Notes: generated by a model from the sequence alone, not told the origin. A stretch of 64,000 bases of DNA from Ehretia macrophylla (GCA_037974665.1 CM075773.1:17350146-17414145); one strand, 5' to 3'. Shown: positions 1 through 10,670, numbered from the stretch's first letter. Numbers and translations are program-made.

Positions 1-22
1 TAGTGCTGGTATGATCGCACCC
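1..22 (-). rRNA. 5S rRNA: 5S rRNA gene, partial (5' end only, cut by window edge)
   Basis: Only RNA nt 1-22 are in the window and they match the consensus. The 3' part lies beyond the left edge. Its upstream flank starts at 23 and has small changes (GTCAAGTTG and GGGCATAATT on the plus strand). Confidence 0.95.
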
Positions 23-580
23 GTCAAGTTGAGGGCATAATTCCTTTATATGTTAACGGTTCACAGTCCCAGCCTAGAGATATGGCCTATTCAAAAGGCC
101 CAATGGGCTTAACGACAACCCATCCGCTACAACAACGCAGCATCCTCGCAAGAGGTGATATCGACGCATTGTAGGGTCCTCTAATGTGCCATGAGTAAGG
201 TTGTCGTCCTTTTAACAGCTCACGACGTATGATCCGGGACGGAAAAACAGAGCAAAAGAAGAAAAGTGGCCCGAAACTGATGAAAACATTCGATTTTGAG
301 CTCCGAAAAGGGCATAGCAAGCTAGCTAGCTGACCCCATCGTAGAGCTCTCAGAGAGCTTTCCAACGATATGCTGTGCGCCTCGTAACTCCTTACGGATC
401 AAAAGTTATGGGCACCGGAGCGACGGAGACCTGGTCACAAGCCCTACGCCCTCGGTTTGCGGGCCCAGCCTCCACGTGAAGAGAAGTTGTCTTGCCCAAG
501 GTGCCGTGGGATTCGATAATAGAAATGTGATGGGTAAAGTATCTTGGCAACCCTAACCGGAGCAAAAAAAATTGAAAAGG
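23..580. repeat. 5S intergenic spacer, long class
   Basis: This 558-bp non-coding spacer lies between the partial gene and copy 1. It holds the upstream promoter of the left gene at its low end and the T-rich terminator of copy 1 at its high end. The 37-bp optional segment is present. The ORFs of 60-90 codons in spacers overlap on both strands and run into the gene, so I treat them as chance frames. All other spacers are given in the entry of the gene whose 3' side they flank. Confidence 0.9.
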
Positions 581-699
581 GGGGTGCAACACGAGGACTT
601 CCCAGGGGGTCACCCATCCTAGTACTACTCTCGCCCAAGCACGCTTAACTTCGGAGTTCTGATGGGATCCGGTGCATTAGTGCTGGTATGATCGCACCC
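581..699 (-). rRNA. 5S rRNA: 5S rRNA, copy 1
   Basis: The gene is identical to the array consensus over all 119 nt. Its 3' spacer is 23-580 (long). The 5' flank differs slightly from the usual (C at -5 and T at -9 on the RNA-sense strand), but ATAAAG, GC and the C at -1 are intact. Confidence 0.98.
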
Positions 700-1257
700 G
701 TCAGGTTAAGGGCACAATTCCTTTATGTGTTAACGGTTCACAGTCCCAGCCTAGAGATATGGCCCATTCAAAACGCCCAATGGGCTTAACGACAACCCAT
801 CCGCTTCAACAACGCAGCATCCTCGCAAGACGTGATATCGACGCATTGTAGGGTCCTCTAATGTGCCGCGAGTAAGGTTGTCGTCCTTTTAACAGCTCAC
901 GACGTACGATCCGGGTCGGAAAAACAGAGCAAAAGAAGAAAAGTAGCCTGAAACAAATGAAAACGTTCGATTTTGAGCTCCGAAAAGGGCACAGCGAGCT
1001 AGCTGGCTGCCCCCATCGTAGAGCTCTCAGAGAGCTTTCCAACGGTATGCTGTGCGCCTCGTAACTCCTTACGGATCACAAGTTATGGGCACCGGAGCGA
1101 CGGAGACCTGGTCACAAGCCCTACGCCCTCGGTTTGCGGGCCCAGCCTCCACGTGAAGAGAAGTTGTCTTGCCCAAGGTGCCGTGGGATTCGATAATAGA
1201 AATATGGTGGGTAAAGTATTTTGGCAACCCTAACTGGAGCAAAAAAAATTGAAAAGG

Positions 1258-1376
1258 GGGGTGCAACACAAGGGCTTCCCAGGGGGTCACCTATCCTAGT
1301 ACTACTCTCGCCCAAGCACGCTTAACTTCGGAGTTCTGATGGGATCCGGTGCATTAGTGCTGGTATGATCGCACCA
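1258..1376 (-). rRNA. 5S rRNA: 5S rRNA, copy 2
   Basis: It differs from consensus at nt 1 G>T, 85 G>A (box C), 103 T>C and 107 C>T. The upstream GC element is also changed (G>A at -14). The nt 1 change affects the initiating base. The 3' spacer 700-1257 is long. Confidence 0.96.
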
Positions 1377-1934
1377 GTCATGTTGAGGGTACAATTCCTT
1401 TATGTGTTAACGGTTCACAGTCCCAGCCTAGAGATATGACCGATTCAAAAGGCCCAATGGGCTTAACGACAACCCATCCGCTTCAACAACGCAGCATCCT
1501 CGCAGGACATGATATCGACGCATTGTAGGGTCCTCTAATGTACCGCGAGTAAGGTTGTCGTCCTTTTAACAGCTCACGACTTACGATTCGGGACGGAAAA
1601 ACAAAGCAAAAGAAGAAAAGTGGTTCAAAACTAATGAAAACGTTCGATTTTGAGCTCCGAAAAGGGCACAGCGAGCTAGTTTGCTGCCCCCGTCGCAGAG
1701 CTCTCAGAGAGCTTTCCAACGGTATGCTGTGCGCATCGTAACTCCTTACGGATCAAAAGTTATGGGCACCGGAGCGACGGAGACCTGGTCACAAGCCCTA
1801 CGCCCTCGGTTTGCGGGCCCAGCCTCCACGTGAAGAGAAGTTGTCTTGCCGAAGGTGCCGTGGGATTCGATAATAGAAATGTGGTGGGTAAAGTATCTTG
1901 GCAACCCTAACCGGAGCAAAAAAAATTGAAAAGG

Positions 1935-2053
1935 GGGGTGCAACACGAGGACTTCCCAGGGGGTCACCCATCCTAGTACTACTCTCGCCCAAGCACGCTT
2001 AACTTCGGAGTTCTAATGGGTTCCGGTGCATTAGTGCTGGTATGATCGCACCC
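1935..2053 (-). rRNA. 5S rRNA: 5S rRNA, copy 3
   Basis: Changes are nt 33 T>A and 39 C>T, both shared with the adjacent copy 4, which suggests a recent tandem duplication. The 3' spacer 1377-1934 is long. Confidence 0.97.
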
Positions 2054-2611
2054 GTCATGTTGAGGGCACAATTCCTTTATGTGTTAACGGTTCACAGTCC
2101 CAGCCTAGAGATATGACCGATTCAAAAGGCCCAATGGGCTAAACGACAACCCATCCGCTTCAACAACGCAGCATCCTCGCAAGACGTGATATCGACGCAT
2201 TGTAGGGTCCTCTAATGTGCCGCGAGTAAGGTTGTCGTCCTTTTAACAGCTCACGACTTACGATTCGGGATGGAAAAACAGAGCAAAAGAAGAAAAGTGG
2301 CCCGAAACTAATGAAAACGTTCGATTTTGAGCTCCGAAAAGGGCACAGCGAGCAAGCTAGCATCTCTCGTCGTAGAGCTCTCAGAGAGCTTTCCAATGGT
2401 ATGCTGTGCGCCTCGTAACTCCTTACGGATAAAAAGTTATGGGCACCGGAGCGACGGAGACCTGGTCACAAGCCCTACGCCCTCGGTTTGCGGGCCCAGC
2501 CTCCACGTGAAGAGAAGTTGTCTTGCCCAAGGTGCCGTGGGATTTGATAATAGAAATGTGGTGGGTAAAGTATCTTGGCAACCCTAACCGGAGGAAAAAA
2601 AATTGAAAAGG

Positions 2612-2730
2612 GGGGTGCAACACGAGGACTTCCCAGGGGGTCACCCATCCTAGTACTACTCTCGCCCAAGCACGCTTAACTTCGGAGTTCTAATGGGTTC
2701 CGGACCATTAGTGCTGGTATGATCGCCCCC
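2612..2730 (-). rRNA. 5S rRNA: 5S rRNA, copy 4
   Basis: It shares nt 33 T>A and 39 C>T with copy 3 and adds 4 T>G, 26 C>G and 27 A>T. The 5' flank is unusual (GTCCTG, GAGCGC and GGTCTCGG on the plus strand). The 3' spacer 2054-2611 is long. Confidence 0.96.
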
Positions 2731-3252
2731 GTCCTGTTGAGCGCACAATTCCTTTATGTGGTCTCGGTTCACAGTCCCAGCCTAGAGATATGGCCCATTC
2801 AAAAGGCCCAATGGGCTTAACGACAACCCATCCGCTTCAACAACGCATCATCCTCGCAAGACGTGATATCGACGCATTGTAGGGTCCTCTAATGTGCCGC
2901 AAGTAAGGTTGTCGTCCTTTTGACAGCTCACGACGGACGATCCGGGATGGAAAAACAGAGTAAAAGAAGGAAAGTGGCCCAAAACTGATTAAAATGTTCG
3001 ATTTTGAGCCCCGAAAAGGGCCCACCGAGCTAGCTGGCTTCTCTCGTCGTAGAGCTCTCAGAGAGCTTTCCAATGGTATGCTGTGCGCCTCGTAACTCCT
3101 TACGGATCAAAAGTTATGGGCACCGGTTTGCGGGCCCAGCCTCCACGTGAAGAGAAGTTGTCTTGCCCAAGGTGCCGTGGGATTCGATAATAGAAATGTG
3201 GTGCGTAAAGTATCTTGGCAACCCTAACCGGAGCAAAAAAAATTTGAAAAGG

Positions 3253-3371
3253 GGGGTGCAACACGAGGCCTTCCCAGGGGGTCACCCATCCTAGTACTAC
3301 TCTCGCCCAAGCACGCTTAACGTCGGAGTTCTGATGGGATCCTGTGCATTAGTGCTGGTATGATCACACCC
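3253..3371 (-). rRNA. 5S rRNA: 5S rRNA, copy 5
   Basis: Changes are nt 6 C>T, 29 C>A, 50 A>C and 103 T>G. The 3' spacer 2731-3252 is the first short spacer and carries variants (GCATCATCC, GCAAGTAAGG) seen again about 59 kb away at 62141-62661. Confidence 0.96.
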
Positions 3372-3433
3372 GTCATGTTGAGGGCACAATTCCTTTATGT
3401 GTTAACGGTTCACAGTCCCAGCCTAGAGATATG

Positions 3434-3457
3434 GCCCATTCAAAAGGCCCAATGGGC
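3434..3457. repeat. Inverted repeat in spacer, GCCCATT / AATGGGC
   Basis: Two perfect 7-bp arms (3434-3440 and 3451-3457) are separated by 10 bases. The element lies roughly 60-85 bp upstream of the transcription start of the neighbouring gene and recurs in nearly every unit. It could form a hairpin. No function can be assigned from sequence. Confidence 0.75.
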
Positions 3458-3668
3458 TTAACGACAACCCATCCGCTTCAACAACGCAGCATCCTCGCAA
3501 GACGTGATATCGATGCATTGTAGGGTCCTCTAATGTGCCGCGAGTAAGGTTGTCATCCTTTTAACAGCTCACGACGTACGATCCGGGACGGAAAAATAGA
3601 ACAAAAGAAGAAAAGTGGCCTGAAATTGATGAAAACGTTCAATTTTGAGGTACGAAAAGGGAACAGCG

Positions 3669-3680
3669 AGCTAGCTAGCT
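3669..3680. repeat. AGCT tetranucleotide run, self-complementary
   Basis: Three AGCT copies form a 12-bp palindrome in the middle of the spacer. Copy number and sequence vary between units (for example CTCGCTCGCTCG near 16158-16170 and GGCTTCTCTCG near 3024), making this one of the most variable parts of the spacer. Confidence 0.75.
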
Positions 3681-3693
3681 GCCCCCGTCGTAG

Positions 3694-3708
3694 AGCTCTC
3701 AGAGAGCT
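3694..3708. repeat. Spacer palindrome AGCTCTC-A-GAGAGCT
   Basis: Two perfect 7-bp arms flank a single central base. The central base is A in most units and G in most units between about 56 and 61 kb. It recurs across the array. A role in chromatin or recombination is possible but not shown. Confidence 0.75.
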
Positions 3709-3767
3709 TTCCAACGGTATGCTGTGCGCCTCGTAACTCCTTACGGATCAAAAGTTATGGGCACCGG

Positions 3768-3804
3768 AGCGACGGAGACCTGGTCACAAGCCCTACGCCC
3801 TCGG
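3768..3804. repeat. 37-bp optional spacer segment (shown in the spacer of copy 6)
   Basis: This segment runs from AGCGACGG to CCCTCGG and separates long from short units. In short units the spacer reads CACCGG directly followed by TTTGCGGG. The segment ends in CGG and is preceded by CGG, so a deletion between the two CGG copies gives exactly the short form. It is present in 60 intervals and absent from 33, and also from the left half of the chimeric spacer at 34345-35249. Confidence 0.93.
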
Positions 3805-3912
3805 TTTGCGGGCCCAGCCTCCACGTGAAGAGAAGTTGTCTTGCCCAAGGTGCCGTGGGATTCGATAATAGAAATGTGGTGGGTAAAGTATCTTGGCAAC
3901 CCTAACCGGAGC

Positions 3913-3927
3913 AAAAAAAATTGAAAA
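3913..3927 (-). terminator. Pol III terminator of 5S copy 6 (representative)
   Basis: Reading the minus strand past the 3' end, two C's are followed by TTTT, CAA and then T8. Runs of four or more T's on the RNA-sense strand are the known Pol III stop signal. The same element lies 3-17 bp below the start coordinate of almost every copy. The long T-run varies between 7 and 9 in several copies. It is interrupted below copy 52 (AATATTTTT). Confidence 0.88.
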
Positions 3928-3929
3928 GG

Positions 3930-4048
3930 GGGGTGCAACACGAGGACTTCCCAGGGGGTCACCCATCCTAGTACTACTCTCGCCCAAGCACGCTTAACTT
4001 CGGAGTTCTGATGGGATCCGGTGCATTAGTGCTGGTATGATCGCACCC
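3930..4048 (-). rRNA. 5S rRNA: 5S rRNA, copy 6 (consensus; reference copy)
   Basis: The gene is identical to consensus. The product is the 5S RNA of the cytosolic large ribosomal subunit, transcribed by RNA polymerase III. The ends are set by pairing of GGGTGC (nt 1-6) with GCACCC near the 3' end (helix I). The mature 3' end could be 1-2 nt longer. The 3' spacer 3372-3929 is long. Confidence 0.98.
3952..3999 (-). promoter_or_regulatory. Internal control region of 5S copy 6 (box A, IE, box C; representative)
   Basis: By analogy with characterised plant 5S genes, box A is at about RNA nt 50-64 (3985-3999), the intermediate element at about nt 67-72 (3977-3982) and box C at about nt 80-97 (3952-3969). 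These elements bind TFIIIA and nucleate the Pol III complex. Copy 6 matches the array consensus at every base. Box limits are taken from known families, not measured here. Confidence 0.85.
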
Positions 4049-4075
4049 GTCATGTTGAGGGCACAATTCCTTTAT
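4049..4075 (-). promoter_or_regulatory. Upstream promoter of 5S copy 6 (representative)
   Basis: On the minus strand there is a C at -1, GC at -14/-13 and a TATA-like ATAAAG at -27 to -22. These match the upstream elements known to matter for plant 5S transcription (TATA-like near -28, GC near -12, C at -1). Most copies keep all three. Exceptions are noted at copies 2, 17, 18, 34, 40, 41, 62 and 72. Confidence 0.82.
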
Positions 4076-4607
4076 GTGTTAACGGTTCACAGTCCCAGCC
4101 TAGAGATATGGCCCATTCAAAAGGCCCAATGGGCTTAACGATAACCCATCTGCTTCAACAACACAACATCCTCGCAAGAGATGATATCGACACATTGTAG
4201 GGCCTTCTAATGTCCTGTGAGTAAGGGTTGTCGTCCTTTTAACAGCTCACGACGTATGATTCGGGACGGAAAAACAGTGCAAAAGAAGAAAAGTGGCCCG
4301 AAACTGATGAAAACGTTCGATTTTGAGCTCCGAAAAGGGCACAGCACGCTAGCTAGCTGCCCCCGTCGTAGAGCTCTCAGAGAGCTTTCCAACGGTATGC
4401 TGTGCGCCTCGTAACTCCTTACGGATCAAAAGTTATGGGCACCGGAGCGACGGAGACCTGGTCACAAGCCCTACGCCCTCGGTTTGCGGGCCCAGCTTCC
4501 ACGTGAAGAGAAGTTGTCTTGCCCAAGGTGCCGTGGGATTCGATAATAGAAATGTGGTGGGTAAAGTATCTTGGCAACCCTAACCGGAGCAAAAAAAATT
4601 GAAAAGG

Positions 4608-4726
4608 GGGGTGCAACACGAGGACTTCCCAGGGGGTCACCCATCCTAGTACTACTCTCGCCCAAGCACCCTTAACTTCGGAGTTCTGATGGGATCCGGT
4701 GCATTAGTGCTGGTATGATCGCACCC
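4608..4726 (-). rRNA. 5S rRNA: 5S rRNA, copy 7
   Basis: It has one change, nt 57 C>G, inside box A. The 3' spacer 4049-4607 is long with one extra G near 4227. Confidence 0.97.
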
Positions 4727-5246
4727 GTCATGTTGAGGGCACAATTCCTTTATGTGTTAACGGTTCACAGTCCCAGCCTAGAGATATGGCCCATTCAAAA
4801 GGCCCAATGGGCTTAACGACAACCCATCCGCTTCAACAACGCAGCATCCTCGCAAGACGTGATATCGACGCATTGTAGGGTCCTCTAATGTGCCGCGAGT
4901 AAGGTTGTCGTCCTTTTAACAGCTCACGACGTACGATCCGGGACGGAGAAACAGAGCAAAAGAAGAAAAATGGCCCGAAACTGATGAAAACGTTCCATTT
5001 TGAGCTCCGAAAAGGGCATAGCAAGCTAGCTAGCTGCCCCCGTTGTAGAGCTCTCATAGAGCTTTCCATCGGCATGCTGTGCGCCTCGTAACTCCTTACG
5101 GATCAAAAGTTATGGGCACCGGTTTGTGGGCCCAGCCTCCATGTGAAGAGAAGTTGTCTTCCCAAGGTGTCGTGGTATTCGATAATAGAAATGTGGTGGA
5201 TAAAGTATCTTGGCAACCCTAACCGGAGCAAAAAAAATTGAAAATA

Positions 5247-5365
5247 GGGGCGCAACACGAGGACTTCCAAGGGGGTCATCCATCCTAGTACTACTCTCGC
5301 CCAAGCACGCTTAACTTCGGAGTTCTGATGGGATCCGGTGCATTAGTGCTGGTATGATCGCACCC
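5247..5365 (-). rRNA. 5S rRNA: 5S rRNA, copy 8
   Basis: Changes are nt 87 G>A and 97 G>T (box C) and 115 A>G (helix I). The first T-run after the gene is preceded by TA rather than CC. The 3' spacer 4727-5246 is short. Confidence 0.96.
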
Positions 5366-5923
5366 GTCATGTTGAGGGCACAATTCCTTTATGTGTTAAC
5401 GGTTCACAGTCCCAGCCTAGAGATATGGCCCATTCAAAAGGCCCAATGGGCATAACGACAACCCATCCGCTTCAACAACGCAGCATCCTCGCAAGACGTG
5501 ATATCGACGCATTGTAGGGTCCTCTAATGTGCCGCGAGTAAGGTTGTCGTCCTTTTAACAACTCACGACATACGATCCGGGACGGAAAAATAGAGCAAAA
5601 GAAGAAAAGTGGCCCGAAACTAATGAAAACGTTCGATTTTCAGCTCCGAAAAGGGCACAGCGAGCTAGCTGGCTGCCCCCGTCGTAGAGCTCTCAGAGAG
5701 CTTTCCAACGGTGTGCTGTGCGCCTCGTAACTCCTTACAGATCAAAAGGTATAGGCACCGGAGCGACGGAGACCTGGTCACAAGCCCTACGCCCTCGGTT
5801 TGCGTGCCCAGCCTCTACGTGAAGAGAAGTTGTCTTGCCCAACGTGCCGTGGGATTCGATAATAGAAATGTGGTGGGTAAAGTATCTTGGCAACCCTAAC
5901 CGGAGCAAAAAAAATTGAAAAGG

Positions 5924-6042
5924 GGGGTGCAACACGAGGGCTTCCCAGGGGGTCACCCATCCTATTACTACTCTCGCCCAAGCACGCTTAACTTCGGAGT
6001 TCTGATGGGATCCGGTGCATTAGTGCTGGTATGATCGCACCC
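5924..6042 (-). rRNA. 5S rRNA: 5S rRNA, copy 9
   Basis: Changes are nt 78 C>A and 103 T>C. The 3' spacer 5366-5923 is long. Confidence 0.97.
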
Positions 6043-6600
6043 GTCATGTTGAGGGCACAATTCCTTTATGTGTTAACGGTTCACAGTCCCAGCCTAGAGA
6101 TATGACCGATTCAAAAGGCCCAATGGGCTAAACGACAACCCATCCGCTTCAACAACGCAGCATCCTCGTAAGACGTGATATCGACGCATTGTAGGGTCCT
6201 CTAATGTGCCGCAAGTAAGTTTGTCGTCCTTTTAACAGCTCACGACGTACTATCCGGGATGGAAAAATAGAGCAAAAAAAGAAAAGTGGCCCGAAACTAA
6301 TGAAAACGTTTGATTTTGAGCTCCGAAAAGGGCACAGCAAGCTAACTTGCTGCCCTTGTCGTAGAGCTCTCAGAGAGCTTTCCAACGGTATGCTGTGCGC
6401 CTCGTAACTACTTACGGATCAAAAGTTATGGGCACCGGAGCGACGGAGACCTGGTCACAAGCCCTACGCCCTCGGTTTGCGGGCCCAGCCTCCACGTGAA
6501 GAGAAGTTGTCTTGCCCAAGGTGCCGTGGGATTCGATAATAGAAATGTGGTGGGTAAAGTATCTTGGCAACCCTAACCGGAGCAAAAAAAATTGAAAAGG

Positions 6601-6719
6601 GGGGTGCAACACGAGGACTTCCTAGGGGGTCACCCATCCTAGTACTACTCTCGCCCAAGCATGCTTAACTTCGGAGTTCTAATGGGATCCGGTGCATTAG
6701 TGCTGGTATGATCGCACCC
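6601..6719 (-). rRNA. 5S rRNA: 5S rRNA, copy 10
   Basis: Changes are nt 39 C>T, 58 G>A (box A CpG) and 97 G>A. The 3' spacer 6043-6600 is long and has the GACCGATTC / GGGCTAAACG haplotype also found near 2111 and 63518. Confidence 0.97.
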
Positions 6720-7276
6720 GTCATTTTGAGGGCACAATTCCTTTATGTGTTAACGGTTTACAGTCCCAGGCTAGAGATATGGCCCATTCAAAAGGCCCAA
6801 TGGGCTTAACGACAACCCATCCGCTTCAACAACGCAGCATCCTCGTAAGACGTGATATCGACGCATTGCAGGGTCCTCTAATGTGCCGCGAGTAAGGTTG
6901 TCGTCCTTTTAACAGCTCACGACGTACGATCCGGGACGGAAAAACAGAGCAAAAGAAGAAAAGTGACCCGAAACTAATGTAAACTTTCGATTTTGAGCAC
7001 CGAAAAGGGCACAGCGAGCTAGCTTGCTGCCCTCGTCGTAGAGCTCTCAGAGAGCTTTCCAACGGTATGCTGTTCGCCTCGTAACTCCTTACGGATCAAA
7101 AGTGATGGGCTCTGGAGCGACGGAGACTTGGTCACAAGCCCTACGCCCTCGGTTTGCGGGCCCAGCCTCCACGTGAAGAGAAGTTGTCTTGTCCAAGGTG
7201 CCGTGGGATTCGATAATAGAAATGTGGTGGGTAAAGTATCTTGGCAACCCTAACCGGAGCAAAAAAAATTGAAAAG

Positions 7277-7395
7277 GGGGTGCAACACGAGGACTTCCCA
7301 GGGGGTCACACATCCTAGTACTACTCTCGCCCAAGCACGCTTAACTTCGGAGTTCTGATGGGATCCGGTGCATTAGTGCTGGTATGATCGCACCC
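7277..7395 (-). rRNA. 5S rRNA: 5S rRNA, copy 11
   Basis: It has one change, nt 86 G>T in box C. The C/G tract after the gene is one base shorter than usual. The 3' spacer 6720-7276 is long. Confidence 0.97.
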
Positions 7396-7953
7396 GTCAT
7401 GTTGAGGGCACAATTCCTTTATGTGTTAACGGTTCACAGTCCCAGCCTAGAGATATGGCCCATTCAAAAGGCCCAATGGGCTTAACGACAACCCATCCAA
7501 TTCAACAACGCAGCATCATCGCAAGACATGATATCGACGCATTGTAGGGTCCTCTAATGTGTCGCGAGTAAGGTTTTCGTCCTTTTAACAGCTCACGACG
7601 TACGATCCAGGACGGAAAAACAGAGCAACAGAAGAAAAGTGGGCCGAAACTAATGAAACCGTTCGATTTTGTGCTCTGAAAAGGGCACAGCAAGCTAGCT
7701 TGCTGCCCCCGTCGTAGAGCTCTCAGTGAGCTTTCCAACTGTATGCTGTGCGCCTCGTAACTCATTACGGATCAAAAGTTATGGGCACCGTAGCGACGGA
7801 GACCTGGTCACAAGCCCTACTACCTCGGTTTGCGGGCCCAGCCTCCACGTGAAGAGAAGTTGTCTTGCCCAAGGTGCCGTAGGATTCGATAATCGAAATG
7901 TGGTGGGTAAAGTATCTTGGCAACCCTAACCGGAACAAAAAAAATTGAAATGG

Positions 7954-8072
7954 GGGGTGCAACCCGAGGACTTCCCCGGGGGTCACTTGTCCTAGTACTA
8001 CTCTTGCCCAAGCACACTTAACTTTGGACTTCTGTTGGGATTAGGTGCATTAGTGCTGGTATGATCATACCC
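7954..8072 (-). rRNA. 5S rRNA: 5S rRNA-like, copy 12, degenerate (probable pseudogene)
   Basis: This is the most diverged copy, with 14 substitutions: nt 5, 6, 30, 31, 38, 44, 48, 57, 68, 84, 85, 86, 96 and 109. They hit box A (57), the intermediate element (68) and box C (84-86, 96). Eight of the 14 are C>T or G>A, several at CpG, as expected from decay of methylated cytosines. The length is still 119 nt and the upstream elements are intact. The 3' spacer 7396-7953 is long. It is probably inactive or makes poor RNA, but this is inference. Confidence 0.9.
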
Positions 8073-8593
8073 GTCATGTTGAGGGCACAATTCCTTTATG
8101 TGTTAACGGTTCACAGTCCCAGCCTAGAGATATGACCCATTCAAAAGGCCCAATGGGCTTAACGACAACCCATCCGCTTCAACAACGCAGCATCCTCGCA
8201 AGACATGATATCGAAGCATTGTAGGGTACTCTAATGTGCCGCGAGTAAGGTTGTCGTCCTTTTAACAGCTCACGACGTACGATCCGGGACGGAAAAACAG
8301 AGCAAAAGAAGAAAAGTGGCCCGAAACTGATGAAAACGTTCGATTTTGAGCTCCGAAAAGGGCACAGCGAGCTAGCTAGCTGCCCACGTCGTAGAGCTCT
8401 CAGAGAGCTTTCCAACGGTATGCTGTGCGCCTCGTAACTCCTTACGGATCAAAAGTTATGGGCACCGGTTTGCGGGCCCAGCCTCCACGTGAAGAGAAGT
8501 TGTCTTGCCCAAGGTGCCGTGGGATTCGATAATAGAAATGTGGTGGGTAAAGTATCTTGGCAACCCTAACCGGAGCAAAAAAAATTGAAAAGG

Positions 8594-8712
8594 GCGGTGC
8601 AACACGAGGACTTCCCAGGGGGTCACCCATCCTAGTACTACTCTCGCCCAAGCACGCTTAACTTCGGAGTTCTGATGGGATCCGGTGCATTAGTGCTGGT
8701 ATGATCGCACCC
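8594..8712 (-). rRNA. 5S rRNA: 5S rRNA, copy 13
   Basis: It has one change, nt 118 C>G in the 3' tail. The 3' spacer 8073-8593 is short. Confidence 0.97.
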
Positions 8713-9270
8713 GTCATGTTGAGGGCACAATTCCTTTATGTGTTAACGGTTCCCAGTCCCAGCCTAGAGATATAGCTTATTCAAAAGGCCCAATGGGCTT
8801 ACCGACAACCCATCCGCTTCAACAACGCAGCATCCTCGCAAGACGTGATATCGACGCATTGTAGGGTCCTCTAATGTGCCGCGAGTGAGGTTGTCGTCCT
8901 TTTAACAGCTCACGACGTACGATCCGGGACGGAAAAACAGAGCAAAAGAAGAAAAGTGGCCCGAAACAAATGAAATCGTTCAATTTTGTGCTCCAAAAAG
9001 GGCACAGCAAGCTCGCTGGCTGCCCCCGTCGTAGAGCTCTCAAAAAGCTTTCCAACGGTATGCTGTGCACCTCGTAGCTCCTTACGGATCAAAAGTTATG
9101 GGCGCTGGAGCGACGGAGACTTGGTCACAAGCCCTACGCCCTCGGTTTGGTGGCCCAGCCTCTACATGAAGGGAAGGTGGCTTTCCCAAGGTGCCGTGGG
9201 AGTCGGTAATAGAAATGTGGCTGGTAAAGTATCTTGGCAACCCTAACCGGAGCAAAAAAAATTGAAAAGG

Positions 9271-9389
9271 GGGGTGCAACACGAGGACTTCCCAGGGGGT
9301 CACCCATCCTAGTACTACTCTCGCCCAAGCACGCTTAACATCGGAGTTCTAATGGGAGCCGGTGCATTAGTGCTGGTATAATCGCACCC
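9271..9389 (-). rRNA. 5S rRNA: 5S rRNA, copy 14
   Basis: Changes are nt 10 C>T, 32 A>C, 39 C>T and 50 A>T. The 3' spacer 8713-9270 is long and belongs to a subfamily marked by GAGTGAGG and GTTCCCAGTCCC, also seen before copies 22, 28 and 31. Confidence 0.96.
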
Positions 9390-9910
9390 GTCATGTTGAG
9401 GGCACAATTCCTTTATGTGTTAACGGTTCACAGTCCCAGCCTAGAGATATGGCCCATTCAAAAGGCCCAATGGGCTTAACGACAACCCATCCGCTTCAAC
9501 AACGCAGCATCCTCGCAAGACGTGATATCGACGCATTGTAGGGTCCTTTAATGTGCCGCGAGTAAGGTTGTCGTCCTTTTAACAGCTCACGACGTACGAT
9601 CCGGGACGGAAAAACAGAGCAAAAGAAGAAAAGTGGCCCGAAACTAATGAAAACGTTCGATTTTGAGCTCCGAAAAGGGCACAGCGAGCTAGCTAGCTGC
9701 CCCCGTCGTAGAGCTCTCAGAGAGCTTTCCAACGGTATGCTGTGCGCCTCGTAACTCCTTACGGATCAAAAGTTATGGGCACCGGTTTGCGGGCCCAGCC
9801 TCCATGTGAAGAGAAGTTGTCTTGCCCAAGGTGCCGTGGGATTCGATAATAGAAATGTGGTGGGTAAAGTATCTTGGCAACCCTAACCGGAGCAAAAAAA
9901 ATTGAAAAGG

Positions 9911-10029
9911 GGGGTGCAACACGAGGACTTCCCAGGGGGTCACCCATCCTAGTACTACTCTCGCCCAAGCACGCTTAACTTCGGAGTTCTGATGGGATCC
10001 GGTGCATTAGTGCTGGTATGATCGCACCC
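9911..10029 (-). rRNA. 5S rRNA: 5S rRNA, copy 15
   Basis: The gene is identical to consensus. The 3' spacer 9390-9910 is short. Confidence 0.98.
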
Positions 10030-10551
10030 GTCATGTTGAGGGCACAATTCCTTTATGTGTTAACGGTTCACAGTCCCAGCCTAGAGATATGGCCCATTCA
10101 AAAGGCCCAATGGGCTTAACGACAACCCATCCGCTTCAACAACGCAGCATCCTCGCAAGACGTGATATCGACGCATTGTAGGGTCCTCTAATGTGCCGCG
10201 AGTAAGGTTGTCGTCCTTTTAACAGCTCACGACGTACGATCCGGGTCAGAAAAACAGAGCAAAAGAAGAAAAGTGGCCCGAAACTGATGAAAACGTTCAA
10301 TTTTGAGCTCCGAAAAGGGCATAGCGAGCTAGCTAGCTGCCCCCGTCGTAGAGCTCTCAGAGAGCTTTCCAACGGTATGCTGTGCGCCTCGTAACTCCTT
10401 ACGGATCAAAAGTTATGGGCACCGGTTTGCGGGCCCAGCCTCCATGTGAAGAGAAGTTGTCTTGCCCAAGGTGCTGTGGTATTCGATAATAGAAATGTGG
10501 TGGGTAAAGTATCTTGGCAACCCTAACCGGAGCAAAAAAAAATTGAAAAGG

Positions 10552-10670
10552 GGGGTGCAACACGAGGACTTCCCAGGGGGTCACCCATCCTAGTACTACT
10601 CTCGCCTAAGCACGCTTAACTTCGGAGTTCTGATGGGATCCGGTGCATTAGTGCTGGTATGATCGCACCC
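10552..10670 (-). rRNA. 5S rRNA: 5S rRNA, copy 16
   Basis: It has one change, nt 64 G>A at the end of box A. The 3' spacer 10030-10551 is short, with nine T's in the terminator. Confidence 0.97.

Noticed and set aside
392-613. Recurrent 64-73-codon ORFs running through the 3' half of the 5S gene into the spacer
   Set aside because: They are read across the 5S rRNA gene and its T-rich terminator (the FFL or FSIFF stretch is the T-run). They are frame shadows of the rRNA gene.
1483-1719. A 78-codon minus-strand ORF recurring in most spacers, apparently a conserved small protein
   Set aside because: It recurs because the spacer is repeated. Its residues drift freely, frames are lost in some units, overlapping ORFs exist on both strands, and there is no ribosomal or Pol II context. 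Concerted evolution explains the conservation.
3669-3680. NheI-like/AGCT run as a transposon target or terminal repeat
   Set aside because: It is a short self-complementary microsatellite inside every spacer, with no flanking duplication or inserted sequence.
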